Shown: piece after piece, positions 54,162-63,440 of the stretch | Layout: every line of letters begins with the position of its first letter | How positions within the stretch are numbered: the stretch's first letter is position 1 | Source: Bacillus sp. FJAT-27916 | Lineage (GTDB): Bacteria > Bacillota > Bacilli > Bacillales > Pradoshiaceae | DNA: 64,000 bases | Direction: 5' to 3' | NCBI RefSeq assembly: GCF_001183965.1 | Contig: NZ_LFZV01000001.1 | Coordinates: 2,779,031-2,843,030, forward strand | The notes under the pieces: model-generated | Database searches by the model: none | What the model saw: only the letters and a program-made list of their open reading frames with translations | Told to the model about the DNA's origin: nothing | Translations under genes and position numbers: made by a program

Positions 54162-55718
54162 TTAAGATTTTGATTTAGTCATTCTAATTAATTTTAGATA
54201 TTCCTTCAATACGTCATTAAAGGATCGAGACTTTCCAAAATTAGCAACAAGAAGATTACGGAATGACTCATATTTCTCTTTATAAGGGTACCATTGTATT
54301 TCCGATTTTTTGTATCCCAAATCCTCCATCACAGCTTTCTCATGACAGAACATTCGGATTCCATTCTCTCCATGATATCTTCCAATTCCGCTGTCCTTTA
54401 CTCCGCCAAATGGCAGATTATTATTAGCAACCGTAATTAGCACATCATTAATCAAAACAGCCCCTGATTGAAGCCTCGATGAAATTCTCCGAGCCTTCTC
54501 CTTATCTCTAGACCATACACTCGCATTCAGTCCATACCGAGTCCCGTTAGCTATCCTCACAGCGTCCTCTTCATCCTCTGCAGAAATAATAGGCAATACA
54601 GGACCAAAGGTTTCCTCCTGCATAATCATCATATCCTCTGTCACCTGGGAGAGGATAAGGGGTTTTATGAACATGGAGTCAAGATCCCACTTGGATGGAT
54701 GTTCCCCTGCAAGAAGGACAGCCCCTTTTTCAAGTGCATCCTCAACCTGTTGTTTAACGATGTCAATCTGCATGCGCGAGGTCATCGAACCGATATCATC
54801 ATCCGCTCCGGACCCTTGCTTTAATTGATTCACGAGAGGCAGAAGCTCCTCTAAGAATGGCTCCATCACCATTTCTTCTATAATCAGCCGTTCTACGCTC
54901 ATACATACTTGACCGCTGTTCGTAAAGGCACCCCAGGCAGCTCCCTCTGCCGCACGTTTCAGGTCAGCATCCTGCAAGACAATCATTGGGTCCTTGCCGC
55001 CAAGCTCTAAAGTGGTTGGAATTAAGTCTCTCGCAGCTGCTTGCTGAATAATCTTCCCTGTAGCGACAGAGCCAGTGAAGAAGATATAATCTGGCTTAGC
55101 ATTTGTCAGGCTTGCCCCGAGCTCTTTTCCGCCATGAGCAACCTGAACGACATTCGGCGGGAATTTTGCTTTCTCAAAAAGGGATTCGATTAATATTCCC
55201 ACCGCTGGTGTAACCTCTGATGGTTTCAATATCACCGTATTACCTGCAGCCAGTGCAGACAACATCGGGGATAATGATAGTAAGAATGGATAATTCCACG
55301 GTGAAATAACAAGCACCGTACCCATTGGCATGTACTCAACCATGGATTTCTTGCCCATCAATAGAAAGGGCGTTTTCACCTTTTGGCTTCTGAGGGTCTT
55401 TTCTGCATGCTTCTCAACATGAAGCATGGCATCAAGTGACGGCATAATATCAGCGACAAGGGCATCTGTCCTTACCTTTCCTACATCCTTGGCGATTAGT
55501 TCTGCAATAGCATCGATATCCTCTACTACTGCCTCTCGTAAATTTTTGATATAGGAAACACGCTCACGGACAGATAACGCACTCCATCCCCAGAAGGCCG
55601 ATTTGGCCCTTTCCATCATATCAGCGGCTTGTATAGCAGGCGTTTCCTCGTATTCCATGATGAGCTCTCCAGTAGCTGGCGCATATACTTTCGTCTTTTC
55701 TTTATTCACAGCCTGCAT
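54162..55718 (-). CDS. Aldehyde dehydrogenase family protein
   Basis: A 518-residue NAD(P)+-dependent aldehyde dehydrogenase. Visible: SPWNYPF, FTGSVATGK, catalytic Glu in LELGGKDP (near 260) and catalytic Cys in NSGQVCMSVER (near 294), then EETFGPVLP and LPFGGVKDSG. Length is a little above class 3 enzymes, with an extra C-terminal basic tail. The ATG at 55718 (AGGAGG 10 nt upstream) is preferred over one three codons earlier. Downstream of the reductase-like gene by 15 nt; presumably one operon. Substrate likely a medium- or long-chain aldehyde, by inference. Confidence 0.88.
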   Translation of the reverse strand: MQAVNKEKTKVYAPATGELIMEYEETPAIQAADMMERAKSAFWGWSALSVRERVSYIKNLREAVVEDIDAIAELIAKDVGKVRTDALVADIMPSLDAMLHVEKHAEKTLRSQKVKTPFLLMGKKSMVEYMPMGTVLVISPWNYPFLLSLSPMLSALAAGNTVILKPSEVTPAVGILIESLFEKAKFPPNVVQVAHGGKELGASLTNAKPDYIFFTGSVATGKIIQQAAARDLIPTTLELGGKDPMIVLQDADLKRAAEGAAWGAFTNSGQVCMSVERLIIEEMVMEPFLEELLPLVNQLKQGSGADDDIGSMTSRMQIDIVKQQVEDALEKGAVLLAGEHPSKWDLDSMFIKPLILSQVTEDMMIMQEETFGPVLPIISAEDEEDAVRIANGTRYGLNASVWSRDKEKARRISSRLQSGAVLINDVLITVANNNLPFGGVKDSGIGRYHGENGIRMFCHEKAVMEDLGYKKSEIQWYPYKEKYESFRNLLVANFGKSRSFNDVLKEYLKLIRMTKSKS

Positions 55719-55733
55719 ACCTTTCATTCCTCC

Positions 55734-56831
55734 TTATGTAATCTCAATATGGTATTCTGTACGCTTCTTATTAGCCCTATAGTAATCAATCATAGGCATA
55801 ACCCCGTCTTTAAAATCAGGGCAGCTGATCCCGCTCCCTTCAAGGTCACGCTTGGCATTGCTGCAGTCAAAGTACCCCTTCCAGGTGAAATAATCAAGTG
55901 ATTCCACTTCCACACCAAAATATTTCCGAACGGGTTTGATCTTTAGCATCGCTTTCGTCAGTATGAAAGGAATATAGCCTTTCGGTTCCTTTCCATTATA
56001 CATGGTGGAAAACATCCGATAAACTTCGGTAACTGTATACGGTTTTGGATCGGTTAAATGATAGGTTTTCCCTTTTCCTTTATCATTCAAGCTTAAGTAA
56101 GCGGTTGCCTGAATGATATAATCAACTGGAACTAGATTAATGACACAAACCGACTTTGTAATAGAAGGAATGATTGGCATGAAACGAATCTTATCAAGAA
56201 AGTTCAAGATAAAATATGGACCGTCAAATTTGATGGTTTCCCCTGTCGTCGTACTCCCCTTTACAATTCCGGGACGAATAATCGTAACTGGCAATTCAGG
56301 CATCAATGACCGAACAAGCACCTCTGCCTCATATTTTGTCTCTTCATAATAATTCTTAAATGCTTCTGGCCTGACCAGTTCATCCTCATAAAGATTCCCT
56401 TCCCGCCGGCCGGCCACATATGCCGTACTGAAGTATGTATAGCGCTTAAGATTGGATAAGGACCTGACGAATTCATTCATGTTTCTTGTTCCATCCACAT
56501 TGACTGAATAGGCAATCTCTCTCGGCACAGCCAAATCATAAATGGCAGCTAAATGGAAGACATGGGTAATATCCTCTCTGTTGAAACCGATTTCATTTCC
56601 GGTCATATTTAAATTCGGTTTAGAGATATCACCCGCTACAAGCTGAAATTGTTCTTCCCCTAAATGAAATTCCTGCATAATTTGGTATCTTTCATTCTGC
56701 GCTTTTTCGACCTGGGAGGGAAGAACAATTGCCACAAGTTTATTGAAGCTCTTATCCGTATCCAGCAACTCCCGTATAAGCTGATTTGAAATAAAACCAG
56801 GAAACCCTGTAAAAAAATATACATGATCCAT
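55734..56831 (-). CDS. Extended SDR with NAD-binding-4 (thioester reductase-like) fold
   Basis: A 365-residue extended short-chain dehydrogenase. N-terminal TGFPGFIS (variant of TGxxGxxG), HLAAIYDL, STAYVAGRREG, and catalytic YxxxK as YYEETKYEAE near residues 165-174. The pattern recalls fatty acyl-CoA reductases and carboxylic acid reductase R-domains. No carrier-protein or adenylation domain is present. With the adjacent aldehyde dehydrogenase it suggests interconversion of acyl thioester, aldehyde and acid. The ribosome site is crowded (AGGAG abuts the ATG). Confidence 0.75.
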   Translation of the reverse strand: MDHVYFFTGFPGFISNQLIRELLDTDKSFNKLVAIVLPSQVEKAQNERYQIMQEFHLGEEQFQLVAGDISKPNLNMTGNEIGFNREDITHVFHLAAIYDLAVPREIAYSVNVDGTRNMNEFVRSLSNLKRYTYFSTAYVAGRREGNLYEDELVRPEAFKNYYEETKYEAEVLVRSLMPELPVTIIRPGIVKGSTTTGETIKFDGPYFILNFLDKIRFMPIIPSITKSVCVINLVPVDYIIQATAYLSLNDKGKGKTYHLTDPKPYTVTEVYRMFSTMYNGKEPKGYIPFILTKAMLKIKPVRKYFGVEVESLDYFTWKGYFDCSNAKRDLEGSGISCPDFKDGVMPMIDYYRANKKRTEYHIEIT

Positions 56832-56907
56832 CTCCTAAACCACTCCCTTAAGACTTTACACCATTGTAAGAACATTCGGAAAAATATGTCAACTGTTTTT
56901 CACCATG

Positions 56908-56936
56908 AAAAAACTGCCTCTTTATAAAGAGGCAGC
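56908..56936 (-). terminator. Terminator of prfC
   Basis: CTGCCTCTTT and its exact complement form a 22-bp palindrome followed by T6 on the minus strand. Confidence 0.92.
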
Positions 56937-56943
56937 AATGTAA

Positions 56944-58527
56944 TTATCTTTCATGCTGATCCATTGGATTATATAATTCAATATCTGGATTCTTCTCCTG
57001 GAACCAACGCAAGGCGAAATCATTTTCAAACAAGAAGGCATACTGGTCATAACGATCACGGACCAGCAAGCTTCTTGAGCTAGAAAGCTTCTCATCAACC
57101 TTCTCATTTGTCGTCCACCGTGCAATCTTATCTCCCATGCGCTCCATTATAACTTCAGTATTATATTCATTCTTCATCCGATGCTCAAATACTTCAAACT
57201 GAAGCTGACCTACCGCACCAAGGATATATGATTCAATCCCCACTGTTTTGAAGAGCTGAATAGCGCCTTCCTGGACAAGCTGGTTAATCCCTTTATGGAA
57301 GTGCTTCTGCTTAAGTACGTTTTTCGCACTAACTCTCACGAACATCTCAGGCGTAAACTGCGGCAGCTTCTCAAAGGAGAAGGCCTCCTTGCCAGATGTT
57401 AGCGTGTCTCCGATTTGGTAGGTTCCTGTATCGTATAGACCGATAATATCACCAGCAACTGCCTCTGAAACATTATTTCGCTCCTCCGCCAGGAACTGAG
57501 TAGAATTGTTGAGCTTCATCGGCTTTCCTGTCCGGCTTAACGTCACATTCATGCCTCTTTCAAACTTACCGGAGCAAATACGGAAGAACGCAATGCGGTC
57601 ACGGTGCATTGGGTTCATATTTGCCTGAATCTTAAAGATAAAGCCAGAGAACATTTCCTGAACAGGCTCTATCGGTCCAACAGAGGATTCCCTTGGACTA
57701 GGCATTGGAGCAAATTCTAAATACGTATCCAAGAATGTTTGAACGCCAAAATTCGTCAAGGCACTTCCAAAGAATACAGGAATGAGTTCACCTTCTAATA
57801 CCTTATCACGGGAGAATTCATTCCCCGCTTCATTTAGGAGCATCACTTCTTCAAGCGTTTCCTCATACAAAGCTTCATCCAGGCCTGGGTGGTGGTTTCC
57901 TTCTACTTCTCCGTCCTCGTTAAGCGGGATGAAACGATCCTCTTCTTCTGCCTTGAACATTTCGATTCGATTGTAGAAGCGGTCATAAATCCCAAAGAAA
58001 TCTTTCCCCATGCCCATTGGCCAGTTCATCGGATAAGATTCAATACCAAGCACCTCTTCAAGCTCAGCAAGCAGCTCAAGCGGTGTTTTCCCTTGGCGGT
58101 CCATTTTATTAATAAAGGTAAAGATAGGGATTCCTCTCATGCGGCAAACCTTGAAAAGCTTCAAGGTCTGCGCCTCAATCCCTTTCGCTGCATCAATAAT
58201 CATGACGGCACTGTCGACTGCCATCAATGTACGATACGTATCTTCACTGAAGTCTTGGTGACCTGGGGTATCGAGAATATTGACCCGAGTTCCCTTATAG
58301 TCAAATTGCATAACACTGGAGGTTACGGAGATTCCACGCTGCTTTTCAATCTCCATCCAGTCACTTGTTGCGTATTTTCCTGTTTTCCGTCCTTTAACTG
58401 TCCCAGCATCACGGATTGCACCGCCGAACAACAACAGTTTCTCTGTTAATGTTGTTTTCCCCGCATCCGGGTGGGAAATAATCGCAAAGGTTCGTCTAGA
58501 TTCTATTTGCTCTTTTAAATTTGTCAT
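56944..58527 (-). CDS. prfC: Peptide chain release factor 3
   Basis: A 527-residue GTPase that removes RF1/RF2 from ribosomes after termination. G motifs: SHPDAGKTT (G1), ISVTSS (G2), DTPGHQD (G3) and NKMDR (G4). RF3-specific segments PMNWPMGMG and [11 protein letters not shown] are present. The ATG at 58527 has AAAGG 9 nt upstream; an ATG three codons earlier touches it. B. subtilis lacks prfC, so its presence marks a difference from that species. Confidence 0.95.
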   Translation of the reverse strand: MTNLKEQIESRRTFAIISHPDAGKTTLTEKLLLFGGAIRDAGTVKGRKTGKYATSDWMEIEKQRGISVTSSVMQFDYKGTRVNILDTPGHQDFSEDTYRTLMAVDSAVMIIDAAKGIEAQTLKLFKVCRMRGIPIFTFINKMDRQGKTPLELLAELEEVLGIESYPMNWPMGMGKDFFGIYDRFYNRIEMFKAEEEDRFIPLNEDGEVEGNHHPGLDEALYEETLEEVMLLNEAGNEFSRDKVLEGELIPVFFGSALTNFGVQTFLDTYLEFAPMPSPRESSVGPIEPVQEMFSGFIFKIQANMNPMHRDRIAFFRICSGKFERGMNVTLSRTGKPMKLNNSTQFLAEERNNVSEAVAGDIIGLYDTGTYQIGDTLTSGKEAFSFEKLPQFTPEMFVRVSAKNVLKQKHFHKGINQLVQEGAIQLFKTVGIESYILGAVGQLQFEVFEHRMKNEYNTEVIMERMGDKIARWTTNEKVDEKLSSSRSLLVRDRYDQYAFLFENDFALRWFQEKNPDIELYNPMDQHER

Positions 58528-58721
58528 ATATGCCATCCTTTATATAAAAGTCCATCTTTCCACTATACCATGCAGGAAATCATTATGTGAATAATTGCCT
58601 CAATAAATCCTTGGTCAAACAGACATATTTTCTCACATCAAGTTAAATATAGTCAATTGGCTAAATCAATAGTAAAGGACTATTTTCCGGGCAAATTATG
58701 TTTAGGGCAAAAAGGCATTAA

Positions 58722-58746
58722 AAAAAACGGGCCGATAGCCCGTCAT
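58722..58746 (-). terminator. Terminator of the 33-residue gene
   Basis: CGGGC/GCCCG stem with T8 on the minus strand, directly after the small gene. Confidence 0.85.
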
Positions 58747-58752
58747 TAATCT

Positions 58753-58854
58753 TTATGCTACTCGCTTCTTTTTCCCAAAAAAACGTTTAGACAAATAGCC
58801 AATAACAGCTGGTGCTGCTGCGACTAGAATTCTTTTCATGACTCTATTCTTCAT
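58753..58854 (-). CDS. 33-residue cationic membrane-type small protein
   Basis: Starts MKNRVMKRILVAAAPAVIGY, followed by a basic tail LSKRFFGKKKRVA. One short hydrophobic helix between basic ends suggests a membrane-associated microprotein. GGTGAT lies just upstream of the ATG and a strong terminator follows, so a stand-alone gene is likely. Family not recognised. Confidence 0.55.
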   Translation of the reverse strand: MKNRVMKRILVAAAPAVIGYLSKRFFGKKKRVA

Positions 58855-59038
58855 CAGTATCACCATCCTTTAAGGAACATTACCCGTAATCAAGAATTGG
58901 TAATCATACCATTTAAAAGGATAAGAAGAATTTACTATTAATTTTTTACCTTAAATAGAATTGATAATTTAGGACATGTATAGTAGGTTAATTAATGCTT
59001 ACTAAATATCTAATTATCTACACCAGGAGGACTACATT

Positions 59039-59869
59039 ATGGAAGAACAAGGTCTGAAGTATTTTGTGGCGCTTGCCCACAAGAAGAAAAGACTATTGGA
59101 TCATTATCCACTTCATTATTTTATTCGAGCTATGCTGGCAGGTATCTTTGTCGGATTCCTAATTGTCACATGCTTCCGTACAGGTGAATACTTCCGTGTG
59201 GCTGATTCGCCATTCGCTTACCTTTTCCCGGCATTATTCTTTGGTATCGCCTTGATTTTGATTACATATGGCGGTGCTGAATTATTTACGGGCAATACTT
59301 CCTATTTCACAGTTGCTTATATGCGTAATGAGGTTCAATTACGTGATATTGGACGAAACTGGGTTGCTTGTTATTTAGGGAATGCAGCTGGAGCTATTTT
59401 CTTAGCCATTCTCTTTTATTTCACCGGTATTTTCAGCCATATTCCAAACGATCATTTATTACATGAGATTGTTTCTTATAAAATGCACGGATCCGTTACG
59501 GCCCTTTTCTTCAAAGGAATTCTTTGTAACTGGCTCGTATGTTTAGCGGTATTCTTGCCAACGCAAGTGAAAGGCGATGGAGCAAAAATGGCGATGATGG
59601 TTCTTGTCGTATTCTTGTTCTTCAGCTCCGGTTTTGAGCACAGTATCGCAAACCTTTCTTTATTCTCTATCGCGTTGATTTCTCCACACCCTGATACAAT
59701 CTCCATTGGGGCAGCCATTTATAATCTGATTCCAGTAACAATCGGCAACATTGTCGGCGGCGCTGTCTTCGTTGGTATGCTGTATCAATTCTTAAGCAAA
59801 TCTGCTACAAAATTAAGCTTAGAGGATAATCTTAATCGCGTAGATGAAATCGCAGAAAAAGCAAAATAA
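59039..59869 (+). CDS. Formate/nitrite transporter family protein
   Basis: A 276-residue FNT channel with six helices forming a pentamer. Conserved motifs: GGAELFTGN (near 78-86), the CNWLVCLAVFL segment (near 160-170), and the SSGFEHSIANL pore segment (near 197-207) with the central His. Substrates of the family are formate, nitrite or hydrosulfide; no formate lyase, nitrite reductase or other partner gene is adjacent. CAGGAGG lies about 9 nt before the ATG. B. subtilis YwcJ is the likely relative. Confidence 0.9.
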   Translation: MEEQGLKYFVALAHKKKRLLDHYPLHYFIRAMLAGIFVGFLIVTCFRTGEYFRVADSPFAYLFPALFFGIALILITYGGAELFTGNTSYFTVAYMRNEVQLRDIGRNWVACYLGNAAGAIFLAILFYFTGIFSHIPNDHLLHEIVSYKMHGSVTALFFKGILCNWLVCLAVFLPTQVKGDGAKMAMMVLVVFLFFSSGFEHSIANLSLFSIALISPHPDTISIGAAIYNLIPVTIGNIVGGAVFVGMLYQFLSKSATKLSLEDNLNRVDEIAEKAK

Positions 59870-59876
59870 TAATCAC

Positions 59877-59912
59877 CAAAAAACGAGCAGACATAATCTG
59901 CTCGTTTTTTTA
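59877..59912. terminator. Bidirectional terminator
   Basis: AAAAAACGAGCAGA pairs with TCTGCTCGTTTTTT around a 5-nt loop between convergent genes; the yhaN stop codon falls in the distal arm. Confidence 0.93.
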
Positions 59913-62900
59913 TCCTTGCATGACAGCTTCCTTATTAATTTCTATGAACTGATAATCTGTTTCGTTTAAAGTATCTTCTATCAGTTCGACTAAATGGGCA
60001 TGATGAGTAAAGAAGATGATTTGTGTTGCTTTTGATAATTCTGCCAGGACCTCGAGTGTAACCTTAGAGCGTTTATTGTCAAAATGAACGAGAATATCAT
60101 CCACAATAAACGGAACCGGTTCGTTGTCCTCACAATATTTCTCGATGCTCGCAACACGCAAAGCCAGGTACAGCTGATCCATTGTACCATCGCTCATTGC
60201 ATCAATCCCAATTTTCTCTCCATTCCTGATTCCAAGAAGAACTTCCTCATCCTTCTCATTATAATCAACGGTAAGTCCTTCAAAGCTATACTCTGTCAGG
60301 CGGGCAAACAATGTTGAAGCCCTCGTTAAAATAGGATTTTGATTCTGTGCTCGATAATATTCTATTCCCTTTTGCAAGATCATAACAGCTAGTCTCTTTT
60401 CGACGTATTGCTCACAAAGGGCTGAAAGGTCTGCTATCACTGATTCCCTTTCTTCAGTCGCCATAACAGACGTAACTGAACTTCCGTGAATCTTCTCTTC
60501 ATACTCTTTCTTACAAACCCCAAATGATTGGTAGGCAGCAGAACAGTTTTCATCGAGCTCCTTTTGCTCAAGCTCCAATTCTGTCAAGTGCCCTTCAAGA
60601 TGCTCCATATCTTGCTCTGCAATCTCCTGCTCAAGTTCATCAATGGACCCGCTTCCTGCTATTTCCTGAAGAACGAGATCGAGCTCATTGATCCTTCTCG
60701 TTAAATCTTGCTTAGCTGCATATTGCTCCTCCACAGCCTGTAATTCATCCACTGTCTGAACACCGGCAAGTGAGAGTAGGCCACATAGCGATTCTTCAGC
60801 TGCTTGCTGCTTCTGAGAGGCTGTTTCATACCCAGCCAAGCACTCCTCTAACTGACGATTCCAATCCTCTTTATCACGTTTATTCTGCAGCTGCTTCTTT
60901 AATTCATCCGCCAGCTTATAAACCAACGATTGAATATTGCCTTGTTTCGGCCAGTTTACCTGATCAAGAAGATAGCCGATTTTCTGTTCAAAATCTTGGA
61001 CAAACATTCTGCTCGCATTCATTCTCGCACTCAGTTCAATCCATTCATCATAAAGCTTTACACACCGGTCATAACGTTCGACTCTTTCAAGAGCCGTATC
61101 CGTTGGACACGTCCCATCAAGTTGAATGGGACATACCGCTTCCGCCCACTCATCCTTCCAGTCTACGTATTGGCGATTCTTCTCTTTCAATTCATTCTCC
61201 ATCTCGAGAAGAGCTATTCGCTTATTCTTCCAATCAGATTCCAATGCCTGTTTTTCAAGGCTGCGGGCTGATTCTTTATCCTTAAAGACAGTCGCTTCCT
61301 TTATCCAGCGGGCCAATGAGTAATCTTGATAGGATACATTCAACTTAGTAACAGATGCCAACGCATCATACAGCCTTTTCTTCAGCAGTTGACTCTGCTC
61401 GTTCAGCTTGCTGCAGGCATGCTCTTTCTTTTGGCATTGTGAAAGCAAATACTTTATTTCTCTATACTTAGACATCCATGCCTTCATTTCTTGCGGAGAA
61501 AGGGGCGTAATCCCATTCTCTTGCCAAAGTGCATTCCATTTGCCATATAATTGACGGCCCACATCATCTAGGTGTTCCAGCTTACGTTTGTACCCTTCCA
61601 TACGGTTTACTGCTTCATCTATATCATTCAAGTATTTCTGCTTCATGCCCACCTTCGCAGACTCATGTCTCATAACATCTGCCAATTCATCCGCTTTTTC
61701 TAATTGGGATTCATAAATGTCGGTAAGCTTGTTTTCTCCTGCATAACGGGCAATTTCCGCTTCCGTCAACTTCTGACCATCTAATGTACGGCGAACCAGT
61801 TTCCAACTCTCATCCCGATTTCGTCTTGCTTTCTTTAGGTTTTCCTCTGTTGGGATAACTGTACTCGCTTCAAGATCACGGAGAGCAGCACGGGCGGAGG
61901 AAAGCAATTCTTCCTCCGTAACAAACTTTTGTTTCCAAGCAAGAACATCTTCCTTGTATGTCTTCTCTTCTTTCATGAATTGCTCAATCGTCTCTTCTAA
62001 GATTGGTATATGAAGTCCGGCAAATTCCGTCCTTCCTCCGTTCCAGAGCGGCAAAGTCTTTAATTGCTCATCAATGGAATCCTGCATATCTTTTAATTCA
62101 GCTTGCAATTCAGCAATCCTATCCTCAAGTTTCCCTTCATCATGAGCAGCCGCTAATGCAGCTTGTAAATCATCAAGTGAATGAAGCTCGCCATAATTCT
62201 CCCATTCCTGTTTCTTCAAAGAAACAACTTCTTCCATTGCCGTAATCCGCAGGCGCAGCTCAGAAATAGAACTTTTTAGGATTCGATGGTTTTCATGCAG
62301 GGAACGAATTTTCTCTTTACGTGCAGGCTGAATTCGAAGATTTTCCATTTCTACAGCCTCCATGCTCATAAAGCCCATATTCTGAAGGAGATCATCTAAT
62401 TGTTTTCGGCAGACTTCAGCCCGCTCTTTCAGATTCTCATAATCACGTTTTTCTTTCTCATAGGCACCAATATCACCGTTTAAGGATTGGATAACGGATT
62501 CTTCTTTCAATATGTTCTCATCAACTGAAAGCTGGGCCAGCTTTTCCTTTAGGTTATCCGCTTCTGCCTTTGCTGTTTGTGCCGTTTCTGCACAAGAGCG
62601 AATGATTTTGGATAGTTCTCTCCTTTGGAGGGAACAATCATGAGGAAGAGTTGGAATCGATTCATAGGGGGCTAATTTGTCCAATAATAGCTTTCTTTCA
62701 GCAAGCTTAGGTGAAGCTTTGCGCAGCTTCTCAAGCTTATTAATTCGAGCGGAAACTTGAGCCTGTTTCTCCCTCAATTCTGAAATAACAGCCTTTCCAT
62801 CTGTGTATTCCTTCTCCAATTCCTTCCATCGCCTTGCCAGCATGAGAGATTCATTGGCTTTCTTCGTTAATTCCTTTTCCTTACGAATTAGTTCATTAAT

Positions 62901-63440
62901 CGGCGGTTTTGACCCACCTGCCTTATAAAGTTCCTTGCTGGCTGAGTCTAGCTGCCCCATAACTTGTTTAATTGCATTGATGCCGGATGCAGCAGCAAAA
63001 AGACTCTCACCAACATGCCCATTACTCGCAAGCAAGGCTTCTCCGCCTTCACGCAAGGTTTCATGATTCAAGGCGAACATAGAACGAAAGGTATCTTCTG
63101 ATAAGACATTGATATACGGTACCAATGAGTTATCTGGAATTGCTTCTCCATTCTCATCTAGAAGGGTCTTTGTCTTCCCTTTTCTCCGATAGAACTTGAT
63201 CGTATCCCCTGCTGCATTCGAAATGGTTCCTCCTATACGAAGCTTTGTATTCGGATGCAGGAAAGAATCCTTAGAATTGTGAGGAATGCCGTATAAAAGC
63301 TGGGTAATCGAGCGCAGCAAGGTACTTTTCCCTGCTTCATTATTGCCGTATAACACATGAAAGGAATGTCCTTGATCAAACGGGATCGAATAATTCGTAA
63401 AATGCCCAAAGGCCTCAATTTCTAGCCTGTCAAACCTCAT
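59910..63440 (-). CDS. yhaN: SbcC/Rad50-like ATPase YhaN
   Basis: A 1176-residue SMC-like ATPase. Walker A YGNNEAGKST near residues 32-41, two long coiled-coil arms (about 170-1000), signature segment GIDAMSDGTMDQLYLALR near 1080-1097, and Walker B PFIVDDILVHFD near 1110. With YhaO it should form an Mre11/Rad50-type complex that processes DNA ends. B. subtilis YhaN is shorter (about 960 residues), the extra length being in the coiled coils. Starts within the yhaO stop codon (ATGA overlap), so translation is coupled. Confidence 0.9.
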   Translation of the reverse strand: MRFDRLEIEAFGHFTNYSIPFDQGHSFHVLYGNNEAGKSTLLRSITQLLYGIPHNSKDSFLHPNTKLRIGGTISNAAGDTIKFYRRKGKTKTLLDENGEAIPDNSLVPYINVLSEDTFRSMFALNHETLREGGEALLASNGHVGESLFAAASGINAIKQVMGQLDSASKELYKAGGSKPPINELIRKEKELTKKANESLMLARRWKELEKEYTDGKAVISELREKQAQVSARINKLEKLRKASPKLAERKLLLDKLAPYESIPTLPHDCSLQRRELSKIIRSCAETAQTAKAEADNLKEKLAQLSVDENILKEESVIQSLNGDIGAYEKEKRDYENLKERAEVCRKQLDDLLQNMGFMSMEAVEMENLRIQPARKEKIRSLHENHRILKSSISELRLRITAMEEVVSLKKQEWENYGELHSLDDLQAALAAAHDEGKLEDRIAELQAELKDMQDSIDEQLKTLPLWNGGRTEFAGLHIPILEETIEQFMKEEKTYKEDVLAWKQKFVTEEELLSSARAALRDLEASTVIPTEENLKKARRNRDESWKLVRRTLDGQKLTEAEIARYAGENKLTDIYESQLEKADELADVMRHESAKVGMKQKYLNDIDEAVNRMEGYKRKLEHLDDVGRQLYGKWNALWQENGITPLSPQEMKAWMSKYREIKYLLSQCQKKEHACSKLNEQSQLLKKRLYDALASVTKLNVSYQDYSLARWIKEATVFKDKESARSLEKQALESDWKNKRIALLEMENELKEKNRQYVDWKDEWAEAVCPIQLDGTCPTDTALERVERYDRCVKLYDEWIELSARMNASRMFVQDFEQKIGYLLDQVNWPKQGNIQSLVYKLADELKKQLQNKRDKEDWNRQLEECLAGYETASQKQQAAEESLCGLLSLAGVQTVDELQAVEEQYAAKQDLTRRINELDLVLQEIAGSGSIDELEQEIAEQDMEHLEGHLTELELEQKELDENCSAAYQSFGVCKKEYEEKIHGSSVTSVMATEERESVIADLSALCEQYVEKRLAVMILQKGIEYYRAQNQNPILTRASTLFARLTEYSFEGLTVDYNEKDEEVLLGIRNGEKIGIDAMSDGTMDQLYLALRVASIEKYCEDNEPVPFIVDDILVHFDNKRSKVTLEVLAELSKATQIIFFTHHAHLVELIEDTLNETDYQFIEINKEAVMQG

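Noticed and set aside
60770-61285. 171-residue plus-strand frame inside yhaN
   Set aside because: Antisense of coiled-coil sequence with no ribosome site; yhaN has full family motifs in the other direction.
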